In this document: positions 18,255 through 25,913 of the stretch, in pieces
Layout of the letters: every line of letters begins with the position of its first letter
Position numbering within the stretch: position 1 is the stretch's first letter
Assembly (NCBI GenBank): GCA_904379015.1
Contig: CAJFHG010000024.1
Coordinates: forward strand, 1-38,491
Origin: Candidatus Paralachnospira caecorum
GTDB lineage: Bacteria > Bacillota > Clostridia > Lachnospirales > Lachnospiraceae
Reading direction: 5' to 3'
Length of the DNA: 38,491 nt
Notes under the pieces: generated by a model
Databases searched by the model: none
The model's input: the letters and a program-made list of their open reading frames with translations, nothing else
Told to the model about the DNA's origin: nothing
Translations under genes and position numbers: made by a program

Positions 18255-18280
18255 AAAAACCGGATACTGGCAGTATCCGG
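18255..18280 (-). terminator. Expression-platform terminator of the FMN riboswitch
   Basis: CCGGATACT and AGTATCCGG flank a three-base loop (18260-18280), followed on the minus strand by TTTTTGT. It lies between the aptamer and the ribU start. FMN binding would favour it and turn ribU off. Confidence 0.8.
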
Positions 18281-18331
18281 AGCATATCGTACGCAGAAAC
18301 ACGCTTTCTTGCAAGCAATTTCTGTCCCATT

Positions 18332-18454
18332 TTCTTCTCTCATCCAGACTGTAACTGTCGGTCCCGGAATCTCACCGGGTCAGCTGCCTTTTATTTACAC
18401 TGGCAGGTCGCGGACTTTTACCGCCGGTGGGGACTTTCACCCCGCCCCGAAGAA
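18332..18454 (-). promoter_or_regulatory. FMN riboswitch (RFN element)
   Basis: On the minus strand the conserved RFN blocks appear in order: TTCTTCGGGGCGGGGTGAAA at the 5' end, CCCCACCGGCGGT, AGTCCGCGACC, GACCCGGTGAGATTCCGGG, ACCGACAGTTACAGTCTGGA, and GAGAGAAG closing P1. All six helices can be traced. It precedes ribU with a terminator in between. Confidence 0.95.
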
Positions 18455-18477
18455 CTGAATTTATTTTTCTGAAAGCC

Positions 18478-18506
18478 ATTATAGCACGCTCCCCTCCGCT
18501 TTTCAA
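18478..18506 (-). promoter_or_regulatory. Promoter of the FMN riboswitch / ribU transcript
   Basis: A minus-strand TTGAAA (18501-18506) and perfect TATAAT (18478-18483) are spaced by 17 bases. The start point would be about 15 bases before the aptamer. Confidence 0.8.
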
Positions 18507-18536
18507 TAGAAAATCAAAGGCTCCCCACATTTTTTC

Positions 18537-18567
18537 TTGACATAAACCTGACTTTAAGCGCTATAGT
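18537..18567 (+). promoter_or_regulatory. Possible promoter of the MBL-like lipoprotein
   Basis: TTGACA (18537-18542) and TATAGT (18562-18567) are separated by 19 bases, slightly longer than ideal. They lie about 48 bases before the gene start. Confidence 0.45.
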
Positions 18568-18614
18568 TATTTATGACTGACAACACAGAACTGCAATCAG
18601 CTTGAACAGGAAGT

Positions 18615-19472
18615 ATGATTTTGAAAACAGGCAGTTGGAACAACCGAACACTCAAATGCATAAGCTTGGCCTTGATTTTTGTTGCCATATCCGCACTGTC
18701 CGGCTGCGGCGGAAGTCCTGCCCGGGACACCTCCGGCGAAAATGCCCCCGGGAACGGAACGCAGACGGAGACTGTTCCCTACGCGCCCGCCGACACCAGC
18801 CTGGACCGGTTCTATTTTCTCAACGGAAATGATATTTATGAGGAAAACGGCACGGTAAGGCAGATCCAGAGCGACTGCGCCCTGATCCGGAGCAACGGCC
18901 GCTGGGGACTGGTGGATGTGGGCATTGGAAATTATGGAAATATCGGCAGCCAGATTTCCGGACAGCTGGGGCAGCTGGCGGAATCCAATGGCGGCAGCAC
19001 CGTCCTCCTGCTGACCCACGCCAACGGGACCACGCTCCTGATGATGGGAGACTGTGAGATTTCCGCCGAAAACAATCTGCTGGCCGGGGAGATGGCCGGT
19101 ATTTCCGGCATCGATATCCTGAAGGCAGGCCACCACGGCAACGCCTCTTCCTCCGGTCCCGCCTTCATGGCTCAGATGCAGCCGAAGGCAGTGATCGCCA
19201 CCGGCATCTACGGCATGTATGTGGCCGGGGAGGGAGGTTCCCTGGCTTACAAATGCCTGACCCTGGGCGCGCCCCTTTACTCGCCCCAGTTCAACCAGGA
19301 CGGCCTCGTGGTGGCTTTCGGGGACGGAGAAAAAGAATATTCCTTTTTTAACGGCATCAGCGAAGAAGCCTCAGCTGTTCAGAATCCCATGGAAGCAGGC
19401 GTAATCTCCTTCAATTCCATTTTCCAGATTGAAATTGACGACACCCTCTCCCTGGTACAGAACGCGTCATAA
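18615..19472 (+). CDS. Lipoprotein with shortened ComEC-like metallo-beta-lactamase fold
   Basis: An exported lipoprotein of 285 residues: a hydrophobic leader and lipobox LSGC at about residues 28-31, then a low-complexity linker. The rest matches parts of the ComEC-type metallo-beta-lactamase domain: ALIRSNGRWGLVDVGIGN (first strands), then abruptly STVLLLTHANGTTLLMMGDCE and DILKAGHHGNASSSGPAF, with VIATGIYG at the end. The stretch that should carry the HxHxDH metal motif is absent between these blocks. The GD and GHHG motifs that bring later ligands are kept. The frame is open throughout, so this is an in-frame internal loss, not a frameshift. The gene stands alone and overlaps the end of corA by 6 bases tail to tail. 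Its function is unknown and hydrolase activity is doubtful. Confidence 0.75.
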   Translation: MILKTGSWNNRTLKCISLALIFVAISALSGCGGSPARDTSGENAPGNGTQTETVPYAPADTSLDRFYFLNGNDIYEENGTVRQIQSDCALIRSNGRWGLVDVGIGNYGNIGSQISGQLGQLAESNGGSTVLLLTHANGTTLLMMGDCEISAENNLLAGEMAGISGIDILKAGHHGNASSSGPAFMAQMQPKAVIATGIYGMYVAGEGGSLAYKCLTLGAPLYSPQFNQDGLVVAFGDGEKEYSFFNGISEEASAVQNPMEAGVISFNSIFQIEIDDTLSLVQNAS

Positions 19473-20378
19473 AATCTTCTTTTTCTTGAATACAAAAATA
19501 CAGATGCCGATCACGATCAGGCTGAGGCCGATCACCCCCGGATAACCGTTCTGCAGCTCGGGCATATTCTCAAAGTTCATGCCGTACCAGCCGGTGATCA
19601 GAGTCAGCGGAAAAAAGATAGTGGAGATCAGAGTCAGAAACTGCATGTTCTTGTTCTGCTCCGCGTCCACCTGGGACTGATAGGCATCCCGCACCTGCCC
19701 GGCATATTCCAGCAGGTGCGCCGTCTTTCCCATAAGGCGGTCGGCCCGGTCTGTGACCGCGCCGAAATACTTCAGCTGTTTTTTCGTGAAAAAATGGTTC
19801 TCATTTTCCTCCAGCTCTTTTCCCACATCCATCATTTCATCATAATATCCCCGCAGGGTCAGGAGTTCCTTCCGGATGGGCTGGATCTTGCTCTGAAACC
19901 CTTCTGTTTTCCCATCCATCACCTTTTCCTCCATGGACATCAGGAGCTGCTCATAGCGTCCCAGAAGCTCCAGATCCCGGAGCATGACCTGCATGATAAA
20001 ATTATAAAGGAAATGAGCCCTCGACTCTCCCTGCTTCGTTTTGCGCTGGCGGATCTTCATAATGATCCGCCTCGCGTAATCGTCATCATCCACCAGAACA
20101 ATGTTGTGCTGGTTCACAAAAAACAGGATCTTATAGCGGCGTCCCAGCACATCCAGGTGCTTCGGGATATAAAGGGCACCGGCGACGCATTCCTGCTGAG
20201 TCTCAATCCTGGAAAACCCGATCTCCATCATATTGACTTCTCCGTCGTAGACAATGCCCGCCAGCTTCATGGCCTGTGAGGCGTGCCTGGAGTCTGTCAG
20301 AAATATGGCGTCCCGGCCTTCGATCTGTTCTGCCGTTTCTATATCCTCCAGCACCGTTCCCAAAGCCAGTATTTTCAC
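19467..20378 (-). CDS. corA: CorA-family magnesium transporter
   Basis: A 303-residue CorA/MIT channel. The cytoplasmic N-terminal domain and long helices lead to two C-terminal membrane segments. The selectivity motif GMN is at 266-268 (WYGMNFENMPE), with the second helix GVIGLSLIVIGICIFVF followed by a KKKK end. The start ATG overlaps the ppk1 stop (ATGA), so the pair is translationally coupled. Magnesium is the counter-ion and cofactor of polyphosphate, which makes the pairing sensible; that link is inference. Confidence 0.92.
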   Translation of the reverse strand: MKILALGTVLEDIETAEQIEGRDAIFLTDSRHASQAMKLAGIVYDGEVNMMEIGFSRIETQQECVAGALYIPKHLDVLGRRYKILFFVNQHNIVLVDDDDYARRIIMKIRQRKTKQGESRAHFLYNFIMQVMLRDLELLGRYEQLLMSMEEKVMDGKTEGFQSKIQPIRKELLTLRGYYDEMMDVGKELEENENHFFTKKQLKYFGAVTDRADRLMGKTAHLLEYAGQVRDAYQSQVDAEQNKNMQFLTLISTIFFPLTLITGWYGMNFENMPELQNGYPGVIGLSLIVIGICIFVFKKKKIL

Positions 20379-22474
20379 TTCTTCTGCGTCTCCTCTCTGT
20401 CTGCCTCCGCTGCCGGTTTCCCGCAGGCGGCAGCTTCATAGGCCATTCTGAAAAAATAATCCTGGGAATCAAGGGGTTCCTCCTGATTCTCCACCCGTCT
20501 GTAGATTCCGTCGCTTCCCAGCTCTCTTGCCTGTTCGTTGTCCCGCAGCATGATGTCAAACATCTTGAGCAGCCGCATACGGATGGTATCATCATACACC
20601 GGAGCGGCCACCTCCACCCGGCGCAGCGTGTTCCGGGTCATGAAATCAGCCGAGGCAATATAAATCTTTGCCCGTTCCTCCGTCCCGAATATATAGATCC
20701 GGGAGTGCTCCAGAAACCGTCCCACAATGCTGATAACCCGGATATTTTCCGTAGCGCCCTTCACGCCGGGGACCAGACAGCAGATTCCCCGCACGATCAG
20801 GTCGATCCGGACACCTGCGCAGGACGCCTCGATCATTTTATCGATGATCTTCTTGTCTGTGAGCGAATTGATCTTAATTCCCACATAGGCGTCTTCCCCA
20901 TTCCGCGCCCTCGCGATCTCCTCGTCGATCATATCCAGCACCGGCCCCTGCAGGCAGTTGGGCGCTACCAGAAGATCCTCCGTATGCTCGACTGTCTCTC
21001 CCATGGCCAGCGCCTGGAAGACCGCGGCCGCCTCCTGTCCGATTTCCTGGTCACAGGTCATCAGGGACAGATCCGTGTACAGCCTGGCTGTCTTTTCGTT
21101 ATAATTTCCCGTTCCGATCTGAGTATAATACTCCGGCTGCCCGTCAGCCATCCTGGTGATCAGGCAGAGCTTGGAATGGACCTTGTACCCGTCAAGGCCG
21201 TAGATCACATGGCAGCCCGCCTCCTCCAGCCGCCTGGACCATTCAATATTATTCTCTTCGTCAAATCTGGCCTTCAGCTCCACCAGAACCAGAACCTCTT
21301 TGCCGTTTTCCGCCGCTTCGATCAGCGCTTCTACGACCTTGCTCTGTCTGGCGACCCGGTAAAGGGTCATTTTAATGGACACCACATCCTCATCGTTTGC
21401 CGCTTCCCGGAGCATTTCAAGAAAGGGCTTGATGCTTTCATATGGATAAAACAGAAGCCTGTCCTTCTGCTGGATCTGCTTCAGGACGGACACTCCCTTT
21501 TTAAGCTGAGCCGGAGTCTGCGGAACCCGTTTCTCGTAAAAGAGTACCGGGATCTGACGGAGTCTGTCCTCGATCTGGAACAGAAAAGACAGATCCAGCG
21601 GCGTATTGTTCCGGAATACATATTCAGGACTGACATCCAGATATCCGCACAGCGTATCCACGATATCTCCGTCCAGTTCTCGGGACAGCTCCAGACGCAC
21701 AGGCGCCAGGCGTTTTCTTTTTTTGATGAGCTCCACCATAAAATCCCGGTAATCCAGATCTTCATCATACAGCGCGTCGGCGTCGATGTCGGCATTTCTC
21801 GTCACACGGATCAGAGATTTCGCCTTCACGAAATAGCCCTTGAATACTTTGGGAATGAAATGGAGGATCAGCTCCTCCGAGAGCATATAGGTGCCCTCGC
21901 CTCCCGGCACCTGGATCAGCCGCGGGAACACGCCGGTGCCGCAGGGAATGATCCCCAGCTTTTCTTTCCCGTTTTTCCGTTCCAGCACCACCGCGGCATA
22001 GATTTCTTTATTTCTGATAAACGGAAAGGGCTGGCGCTTCCCCACCACAGTGGGAGAAATGAGCGGCGCGATCTCCGCGTCAAAATACCGTTCCAGATAA
22101 TCGCTCTCTTTCTTTCCGATTTTGTGAAAATCCACCAGTCTGATCCCATAGGCCTCCAGACTTTCCATGAGCCGCCCGAACACCGCCTCTTTTCTGCCGT
22201 TGAGCTTTTCCACCTGCTTGAGAATCGCCCCGATCTGCTGGGCAGAAGTCATATTGGTCTTATTGTCCCGGATCTCTCCGGAAATCATCATCTGATCCAC
22301 CAGGGATCCGACCCGCACCATGAAAAATTCGTCCAGATTACTCTGATAAATGGACGCGAATGTCAATCGCTCACACAGCGGAACTTTCTCACTTTCCGCC
22401 TCTTCCAGCACACGTTCATTGAACTTCAGCCAGGACAATTCCCGGTTCATATACACTGCATTTCCTTCTGCCAC
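20375..22474 (-). CDS. ppk1: Polyphosphate kinase 1 (second copy)
   Basis: A second full-length PPK1 of 699 residues. The opening NRELSWLKFNERVLEE, VKARF-like and GTGNYNEKTARLYTD blocks are intact. The phosphorylated histidine lies in YKVHSK (His433), and LEHSRIY contains His590; their spacing of 157 residues equals that in the first copy. The sequence is clearly diverged from the copy at 2376-4526, so this is not a recent duplication. Translation starts at GTG 22474 with GGGG upstream; an ATG eight codons inside is the alternative. It is coupled to corA rather than to ppx. Confidence 0.93.
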   Translation of the reverse strand: MAEGNAVYMNRELSWLKFNERVLEEAESEKVPLCERLTFASIYQSNLDEFFMVRVGSLVDQMMISGEIRDNKTNMTSAQQIGAILKQVEKLNGRKEAVFGRLMESLEAYGIRLVDFHKIGKKESDYLERYFDAEIAPLISPTVVGKRQPFPFIRNKEIYAAVVLERKNGKEKLGIIPCGTGVFPRLIQVPGGEGTYMLSEELILHFIPKVFKGYFVKAKSLIRVTRNADIDADALYDEDLDYRDFMVELIKKRKRLAPVRLELSRELDGDIVDTLCGYLDVSPEYVFRNNTPLDLSFLFQIEDRLRQIPVLFYEKRVPQTPAQLKKGVSVLKQIQQKDRLLFYPYESIKPFLEMLREAANDEDVVSIKMTLYRVARQSKVVEALIEAAENGKEVLVLVELKARFDEENNIEWSRRLEEAGCHVIYGLDGYKVHSKLCLITRMADGQPEYYTQIGTGNYNEKTARLYTDLSLMTCDQEIGQEAAAVFQALAMGETVEHTEDLLVAPNCLQGPVLDMIDEEIARARNGEDAYVGIKINSLTDKKIIDKMIEASCAGVRIDLIVRGICCLVPGVKGATENIRVISIVGRFLEHSRIYIFGTEERAKIYIASADFMTRNTLRRVEVAAPVYDDTIRMRLLKMFDIMLRDNEQARELGSDGIYRRVENQEEPLDSQDYFFRMAYEAAACGKPAAEADREETQKK

Positions 22475-22593
22475 TGCTTTCCCCTTCGCTTTCTTCTGTT
22501 TTTGTTTTTATTTTCAGTGTACAGCCTGAACGTAAAACCTGATGTGATTTTTTCGTCAATTCCATGTAAAATTTTCATTCAGAACATGTAAAT

Positions 22594-23946
22594 TCAGCCG
22601 CCCAGCTTCTGCGCCTTCTCCCGCCATTTTCCGGTCCTGTAGCGGGTGTAGGAAATCAGGAAATTGACCAGCCAGCCCGCCGGCACCACGGCCCATACCA
22701 TCACAATGCCCCATACCGGCGCAAAAACGGCCGCCACGATCACCCGGATACTCAGATTGACCAGGTTGGCGACGGTAAAGACCGTCATATCTCCCGCGCC
22801 CCGCAGCACGCCGTCTGTGGTCATCTTCATGCCGATCAGCACATAAAACCAGCCCATATAGCGCAGGCAGTCCATTCCGGTCTTCATAGCCGCTGCAGTG
22901 CCCTCCTCTCCCAGGAACAGAAAGATCAGCGGTCTGTAGAACAGCTCCAGGATCACGCAGATCACCGCCGCGAATCCGGCCACCATCCCGATCCCGGTCC
23001 GGTATCCCGTTCTGACCCGGTCATACTGCTTCGCTCCTATATTCTGAGCCACGTAAGCGGACATGACATTTCCCATGGCGGACATGGGGACCGTGGCGAT
23101 ATTTTCGATGCGCATGGCCGCCGAATATCCCGCCAGCATTTCCTCGCCGAATCCGTTGACCACCGACTGGACCAGCATGAGTCCGATGGAGACCGTGGAC
23201 TGCTGCAGGATGGAGGGCAGGGCGACTCTGGCCATATTGGAAAATTCCTTTCTGTCAAACAGCGGAACGCGCTCTTCCCCCGTCTCATACTGCTTCAGGC
23301 CCCTCAAAAAGATCACGAAGGAAAACGCGGCCGAAATCCCCTGGGCGATCAGAGTTGCCCAGGCGGCGCCCGCCACGCCCATATGCAGGCTGCAGACCAT
23401 ATAAAGATCCAGGATCACATTAAAAACAGAAGAAAAAATCAGCAGTCCCAGCGGGATCCGGGAGCGCCCCAGCGCATTGAACATGGATGACAGAATGTTG
23501 TACATAAACAGAAACGGCAGTCCCAGGAAATAAATATTCAGATATTCCACTGCCTGCTCCATGACAGACTCCGGCGTATTCAGCGCTTCCAGGATCTGTC
23601 TGGAAAACAGAAGACCCACGCTTCCCAGAAACACACTCAGAATAAAAAAGGAAATCAGCGCGGTCCGGATCGAAGCCTTCATTTTCCGGTATTCCCGGGC
23701 CCCGAAATAACTGCCCGTGATCACAGACGCGCCCACGCCGCCTCCGATGGCGATGGAGATAAACACAGTCGTAAGCGCGTAGGAGGCGCCCACCGCGGCC
23801 AGCGCGCCCTCTCCCACAAAACGTCCCACAACCGCGGAATCCGCCATGGTATAAAACTGCTGAAACAAATTCCCGATGATCATCGGAACTGCGAATACTG
23901 TCATCGCCTTCAATGGTTTTTCTCTGATCAGATACTCTTTCTCCAT
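22594..23946 (-). CDS. MATE family efflux transporter
   Basis: An integral membrane protein of 450 residues with twelve hydrophobic segments in two homologous halves. MIIGNLFQQFYTMADSAVVGRFVG near the N-terminus is the family signature, and GAGDM plus VANLVNLSIRV occur in the second half. Such proteins export drugs or metabolites using Na+ or H+. Substrate is unknown. I choose ATG 23946 with GAGGG upstream; the frame also has a GTG at 23952. The 120 bases between it and ppk1 contain only a weak TTGACG-based promoter for ppk1. Confidence 0.9.
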   Translation of the reverse strand: MEKEYLIREKPLKAMTVFAVPMIIGNLFQQFYTMADSAVVGRFVGEGALAAVGASYALTTVFISIAIGGGVGASVITGSYFGAREYRKMKASIRTALISFFILSVFLGSVGLLFSRQILEALNTPESVMEQAVEYLNIYFLGLPFLFMYNILSSMFNALGRSRIPLGLLIFSSVFNVILDLYMVCSLHMGVAGAAWATLIAQGISAAFSFVIFLRGLKQYETGEERVPLFDRKEFSNMARVALPSILQQSTVSIGLMLVQSVVNGFGEEMLAGYSAAMRIENIATVPMSAMGNVMSAYVAQNIGAKQYDRVRTGYRTGIGMVAGFAAVICVILELFYRPLIFLFLGEEGTAAAMKTGMDCLRYMGWFYVLIGMKMTTDGVLRGAGDMTVFTVANLVNLSIRVIVAAVFAPVWGIVMVWAVVPAGWLVNFLISYTRYRTGKWREKAQKLGG

Positions 23947-24009
23947 ACCCACACCCTCTGTCTGTACTGTCGTCCTATCGTATTCTGCACTGCTGCCGTT
24001 TGATTCCTG

Positions 24010-24213
24010 TTATAATCCATAAATTTCATACAGAGCCAGCATATCCTTGTAGAGCAATTTCTTTCCCATAAGCTGGCGGTAGGTGGCCGTTCTGGTCTTT
24101 TCCTCTTCCTTCAGTTTCTCCATTTTCGCCGATATGGTCTCAAATTCCTTCCTGATGGCCTGGTGCATTGCTTCATATGCGTGCAGTCTTGTTTCATTCA
24201 TATTCTGATCCAT
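24010..24213 (-). CDS. Small helical protein of unknown function
   Basis: A 67-residue hydrophilic, probably all-helical protein with heptad-like charged stretches (EFETISAKMEKLKEEEKTRT) and a C-terminal LLYKDMLALYEIYGL. GGGGAGGG before ATG 24213 gives a clear start; an upstream in-frame ATG at 24237 lacks a site. I do not recognise a family. It sits 63 bases before the MATE gene on the same strand and may share its transcript. Confidence 0.6.
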   Translation of the reverse strand: MDQNMNETRLHAYEAMHQAIRKEFETISAKMEKLKEEEKTRTATYRQLMGKKLLYKDMLALYEIYGL

Positions 24214-24293
24214 ATGATTTCCCTCCCCGGTTTTCAATATCCTTTTGCCCAGTATATCATAAGGAAGAGGTTCCGTACAGGTATTGCCGACGG

Positions 24294-24322
24294 TTGAAAT
24301 ACCGGCAGGAATGTTTTATACT
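24294..24322 (+). promoter_or_regulatory. Promoter of the three-gene nuclease operon
   Basis: TTGAAA (24294-24299) and TATACT (24317-24322) with a 17-base spacer, 23 bases before the first ATG of the operon. Confidence 0.75.
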
Positions 24323-24345
24323 TACTGACGAAGGAGGGTTTTGTT

Positions 24346-24603
24346 ATGCGGCTTTTAAAAATTCAGGAGGCCCTGAAACAGAAAAATATCATCTTTACCT
24401 ACACGGAAGAAGACGGCTGCGGCAGTCTTGATTTCCAGTTCCGCGGACTGCGCTATCATATCTGGGAGTTCCAGGACGGGGCGGACTGGGGTGTTGATAC
24501 CAATGTCAAATGCGCCGGAAGAAGCGTGGATATCCTGGGGGATTACGAGACTGAGATCCACGACCTGATCCTCACCTGGCCGGATATGGCCATTCCCGGA
24601 TAA
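24346..24603 (+). CDS. Conserved small protein of unknown function
   Basis: An 85-residue protein (starting MRLLKIQEALKQKNI) with alternating beta-like segments: FTYTEEDGCGSLDFQFRGLRYHIWEF. I recall similar unnamed proteins in Lachnospiraceae genomes, but no function. GGAGGG precedes the ATG. It is the first gene of an operon with the 137-residue protein (16-base gap) and the nuclease. Confidence 0.7.
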   Translation: MRLLKIQEALKQKNIIFTYTEEDGCGSLDFQFRGLRYHIWEFQDGADWGVDTNVKCAGRSVDILGDYETEIHDLILTWPDMAIPG

Positions 24604-24619
24604 AGACGGAGGATTTGCC

Positions 24620-25033
24620 ATGATTCTGATCGTATGTGTAGATGACAGCATGGGAATGGCCTTCAACCACAGACGCCAGAGCATGGATTCCGCTCTGAGG
24701 GCACGGATTCTCGATCTCGCCGCGGGAAACTGCCTGTGGATGAGTCCTTACTCTGCGGCACAGTTTTCACCGGAAGACCGGAAAACGATCCTCGCAGACG
24801 AACGCTTTTTTGAAAAGGCCGGTCCCGGCAATTTCTGTTTTGCCGAGACCACTCCCGTTCTTCCTCTGGAGAGTCAGGCGGAAGAGCTGATTTTATTTCA
24901 CTGGAACCGCCGGTATCCGGCGGATTTATTTTTTGAGATTCCCCTGGAGGCCCACGGCTGGAAGCGGCTCTATGCCCGCGACTTTCCCGGAAACTCCCAC
25001 AAAATGATTACGGAAGAGAGATACAGACCATGA
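24620..25033 (+). CDS. Conserved protein sometimes labelled 'ribonuclease Z', function unknown
   Basis: A 137-residue cytoplasmic protein beginning MILIVCVDDSMGMAFNHRRQS, with CLWMSPYSAAQF and a C-terminal ARDFPGNSHKMITEERY. Homologues in clostridia are, from memory, often labelled ribonuclease Z, but none of the metallo-beta-lactamase motifs of true RNase Z are present, so I do not adopt that name. GGAGG supports the start. Its stop overlaps the start of the nuclease gene (ATGA), which points to translational coupling and a shared task. Confidence 0.7.
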   Translation: MILIVCVDDSMGMAFNHRRQSMDSALRARILDLAAGNCLWMSPYSAAQFSPEDRKTILADERFFEKAGPGNFCFAETTPVLPLESQAEELILFHWNRRYPADLFFEIPLEAHGWKRLYARDFPGNSHKMITEERYRP

Positions 25034-25800
25034 GATACAAAAAAAGACGAAAACGCACACCTGTCCTGATTTCCATATTGTTCCTTCTTTTGGCGGGCAC
25101 ATTTTCCCTGTTTTCCATGAATGTGCTTCCCCGGCCTGCATTCTGGCCGGATACCGGAACCTCCGCCGGAATCACAGCCGAACCAGATCTGACAGAATCC
25201 GGAGTTTCCGGTCTTCAGGATATCCCGCCCTTCTCCGGATCCCCCTATGTGGTCCTGAACAACAACCAGCCGGATTTTGACGCGGCTGACCTGACGACTG
25301 TCTCCTTCGAGACCTACAGCGAGCTGGACAGCCTGGGGCGCTGCGGCACCGCTATTGCCTGTATCGGCACCGATCTGATGCCCACGGGAGAGCGGGAAAG
25401 CATCAGCCAGATCAGGCCCTCCGGATGGCAGTCAGTCAAATATGACTCTGTGGACGGAAATTATTTATATAACCGCTGCCATCTCATTGGCTATCAGCTT
25501 TCCGGTGAAAATGCCAATGAAAAAAATCTGATCACAGGGACCAGATATCTGAATGTAGAAGGCATGCTGCCCTTCGAAAATATGGTGGCTGATTATGTAC
25601 AGGAAACCGGATGCCATGTTCTCTACCGGGTCACGCCGGTTTTTGAGGGAAACAATCTGGTAGCCTCCGGCGTTCAGATTGAAGCGGAATCCGTAGAAGA
25701 TCAGGGCGCGTCCATTCTCTTTAACGTTTACTGCTACAATGTCCAGCCCGGTATTTCCATTGACTACGCGACGGGAGATTCCTCTCCCGCCGCTGAATAA
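25030..25800 (+). CDS. Membrane-anchored DNA/RNA non-specific endonuclease (NucA/EndA type)
   Basis: A 256-residue secreted nuclease of the beta-beta-alpha-metal class. One membrane segment at residues 11-30 follows a highly basic N-terminus, then a linker, then the catalytic domain from about residue 70. The motif NRCHLIGYQLSGENANEKN supplies the general-base His151 and the metal-binding Asn near 166. This is the NRSHLI form seen in competence nucleases such as streptococcal EndA. It would degrade DNA outside the cell, for uptake, nutrition or biofilm control. Its start overlaps the preceding gene. No competence genes are present in the window. Confidence 0.88.
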   Translation: MRYKKRRKRTPVLISILFLLLAGTFSLFSMNVLPRPAFWPDTGTSAGITAEPDLTESGVSGLQDIPPFSGSPYVVLNNNQPDFDAADLTTVSFETYSELDSLGRCGTAIACIGTDLMPTGERESISQIRPSGWQSVKYDSVDGNYLYNRCHLIGYQLSGENANEKNLITGTRYLNVEGMLPFENMVADYVQETGCHVLYRVTPVFEGNNLVASGVQIEAESVEDQGASILFNVYCYNVQPGISIDYATGDSSPAAE

Positions 25801-25802
25801 AG

Positions 25803-25846
25803 AATCCTGCGGAGCATTTTGTTTCCCAGGGAACGCAGTTTCATAT
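25803..25846 (+). repeat. Dispersed intergenic repeat, copy 2
   Basis: AATCCTGCGGAGCATTTTG and GAACGCAGTTTCATAT match the copy at 13256-13303, with a different middle. CTGCG (25807-25811) and CGCAG (25834-25838) again can pair. As with copy 1, it starts just after a plus-strand stop codon and runs into a terminator. Confidence 0.55.
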
Positions 25847-25847
25847 G

Positions 25848-25883
25848 AAAAAACGGATGTGACTTACGTCACACCCGTTTTTT
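25848..25883. terminator. Bidirectional terminator between nuclease and pckA
   Basis: AAAAAACGGATGTGAC pairs with GTCACACCCGTTTTTT around a four-base loop, with a single mismatch. It fits transcripts from both strands. Confidence 0.8.
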
Positions 25884-25913
25884 ATTTGACGATCTGATGC
25901 AGCTGCGTTCTTT

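Noticed and set aside
20276-22591. 771-residue open frame on the plus strand opposite the second ppk1
   Set aside because: It is the antisense shadow of a gene with intact catalytic motifs; its translation is His/Leu/Arg-rich without domain features.
24620-25033. Annotation as ribonuclease Z
   Set aside because: No HxHxDH or other metallo-beta-lactamase motif; the name is not supported by the sequence.
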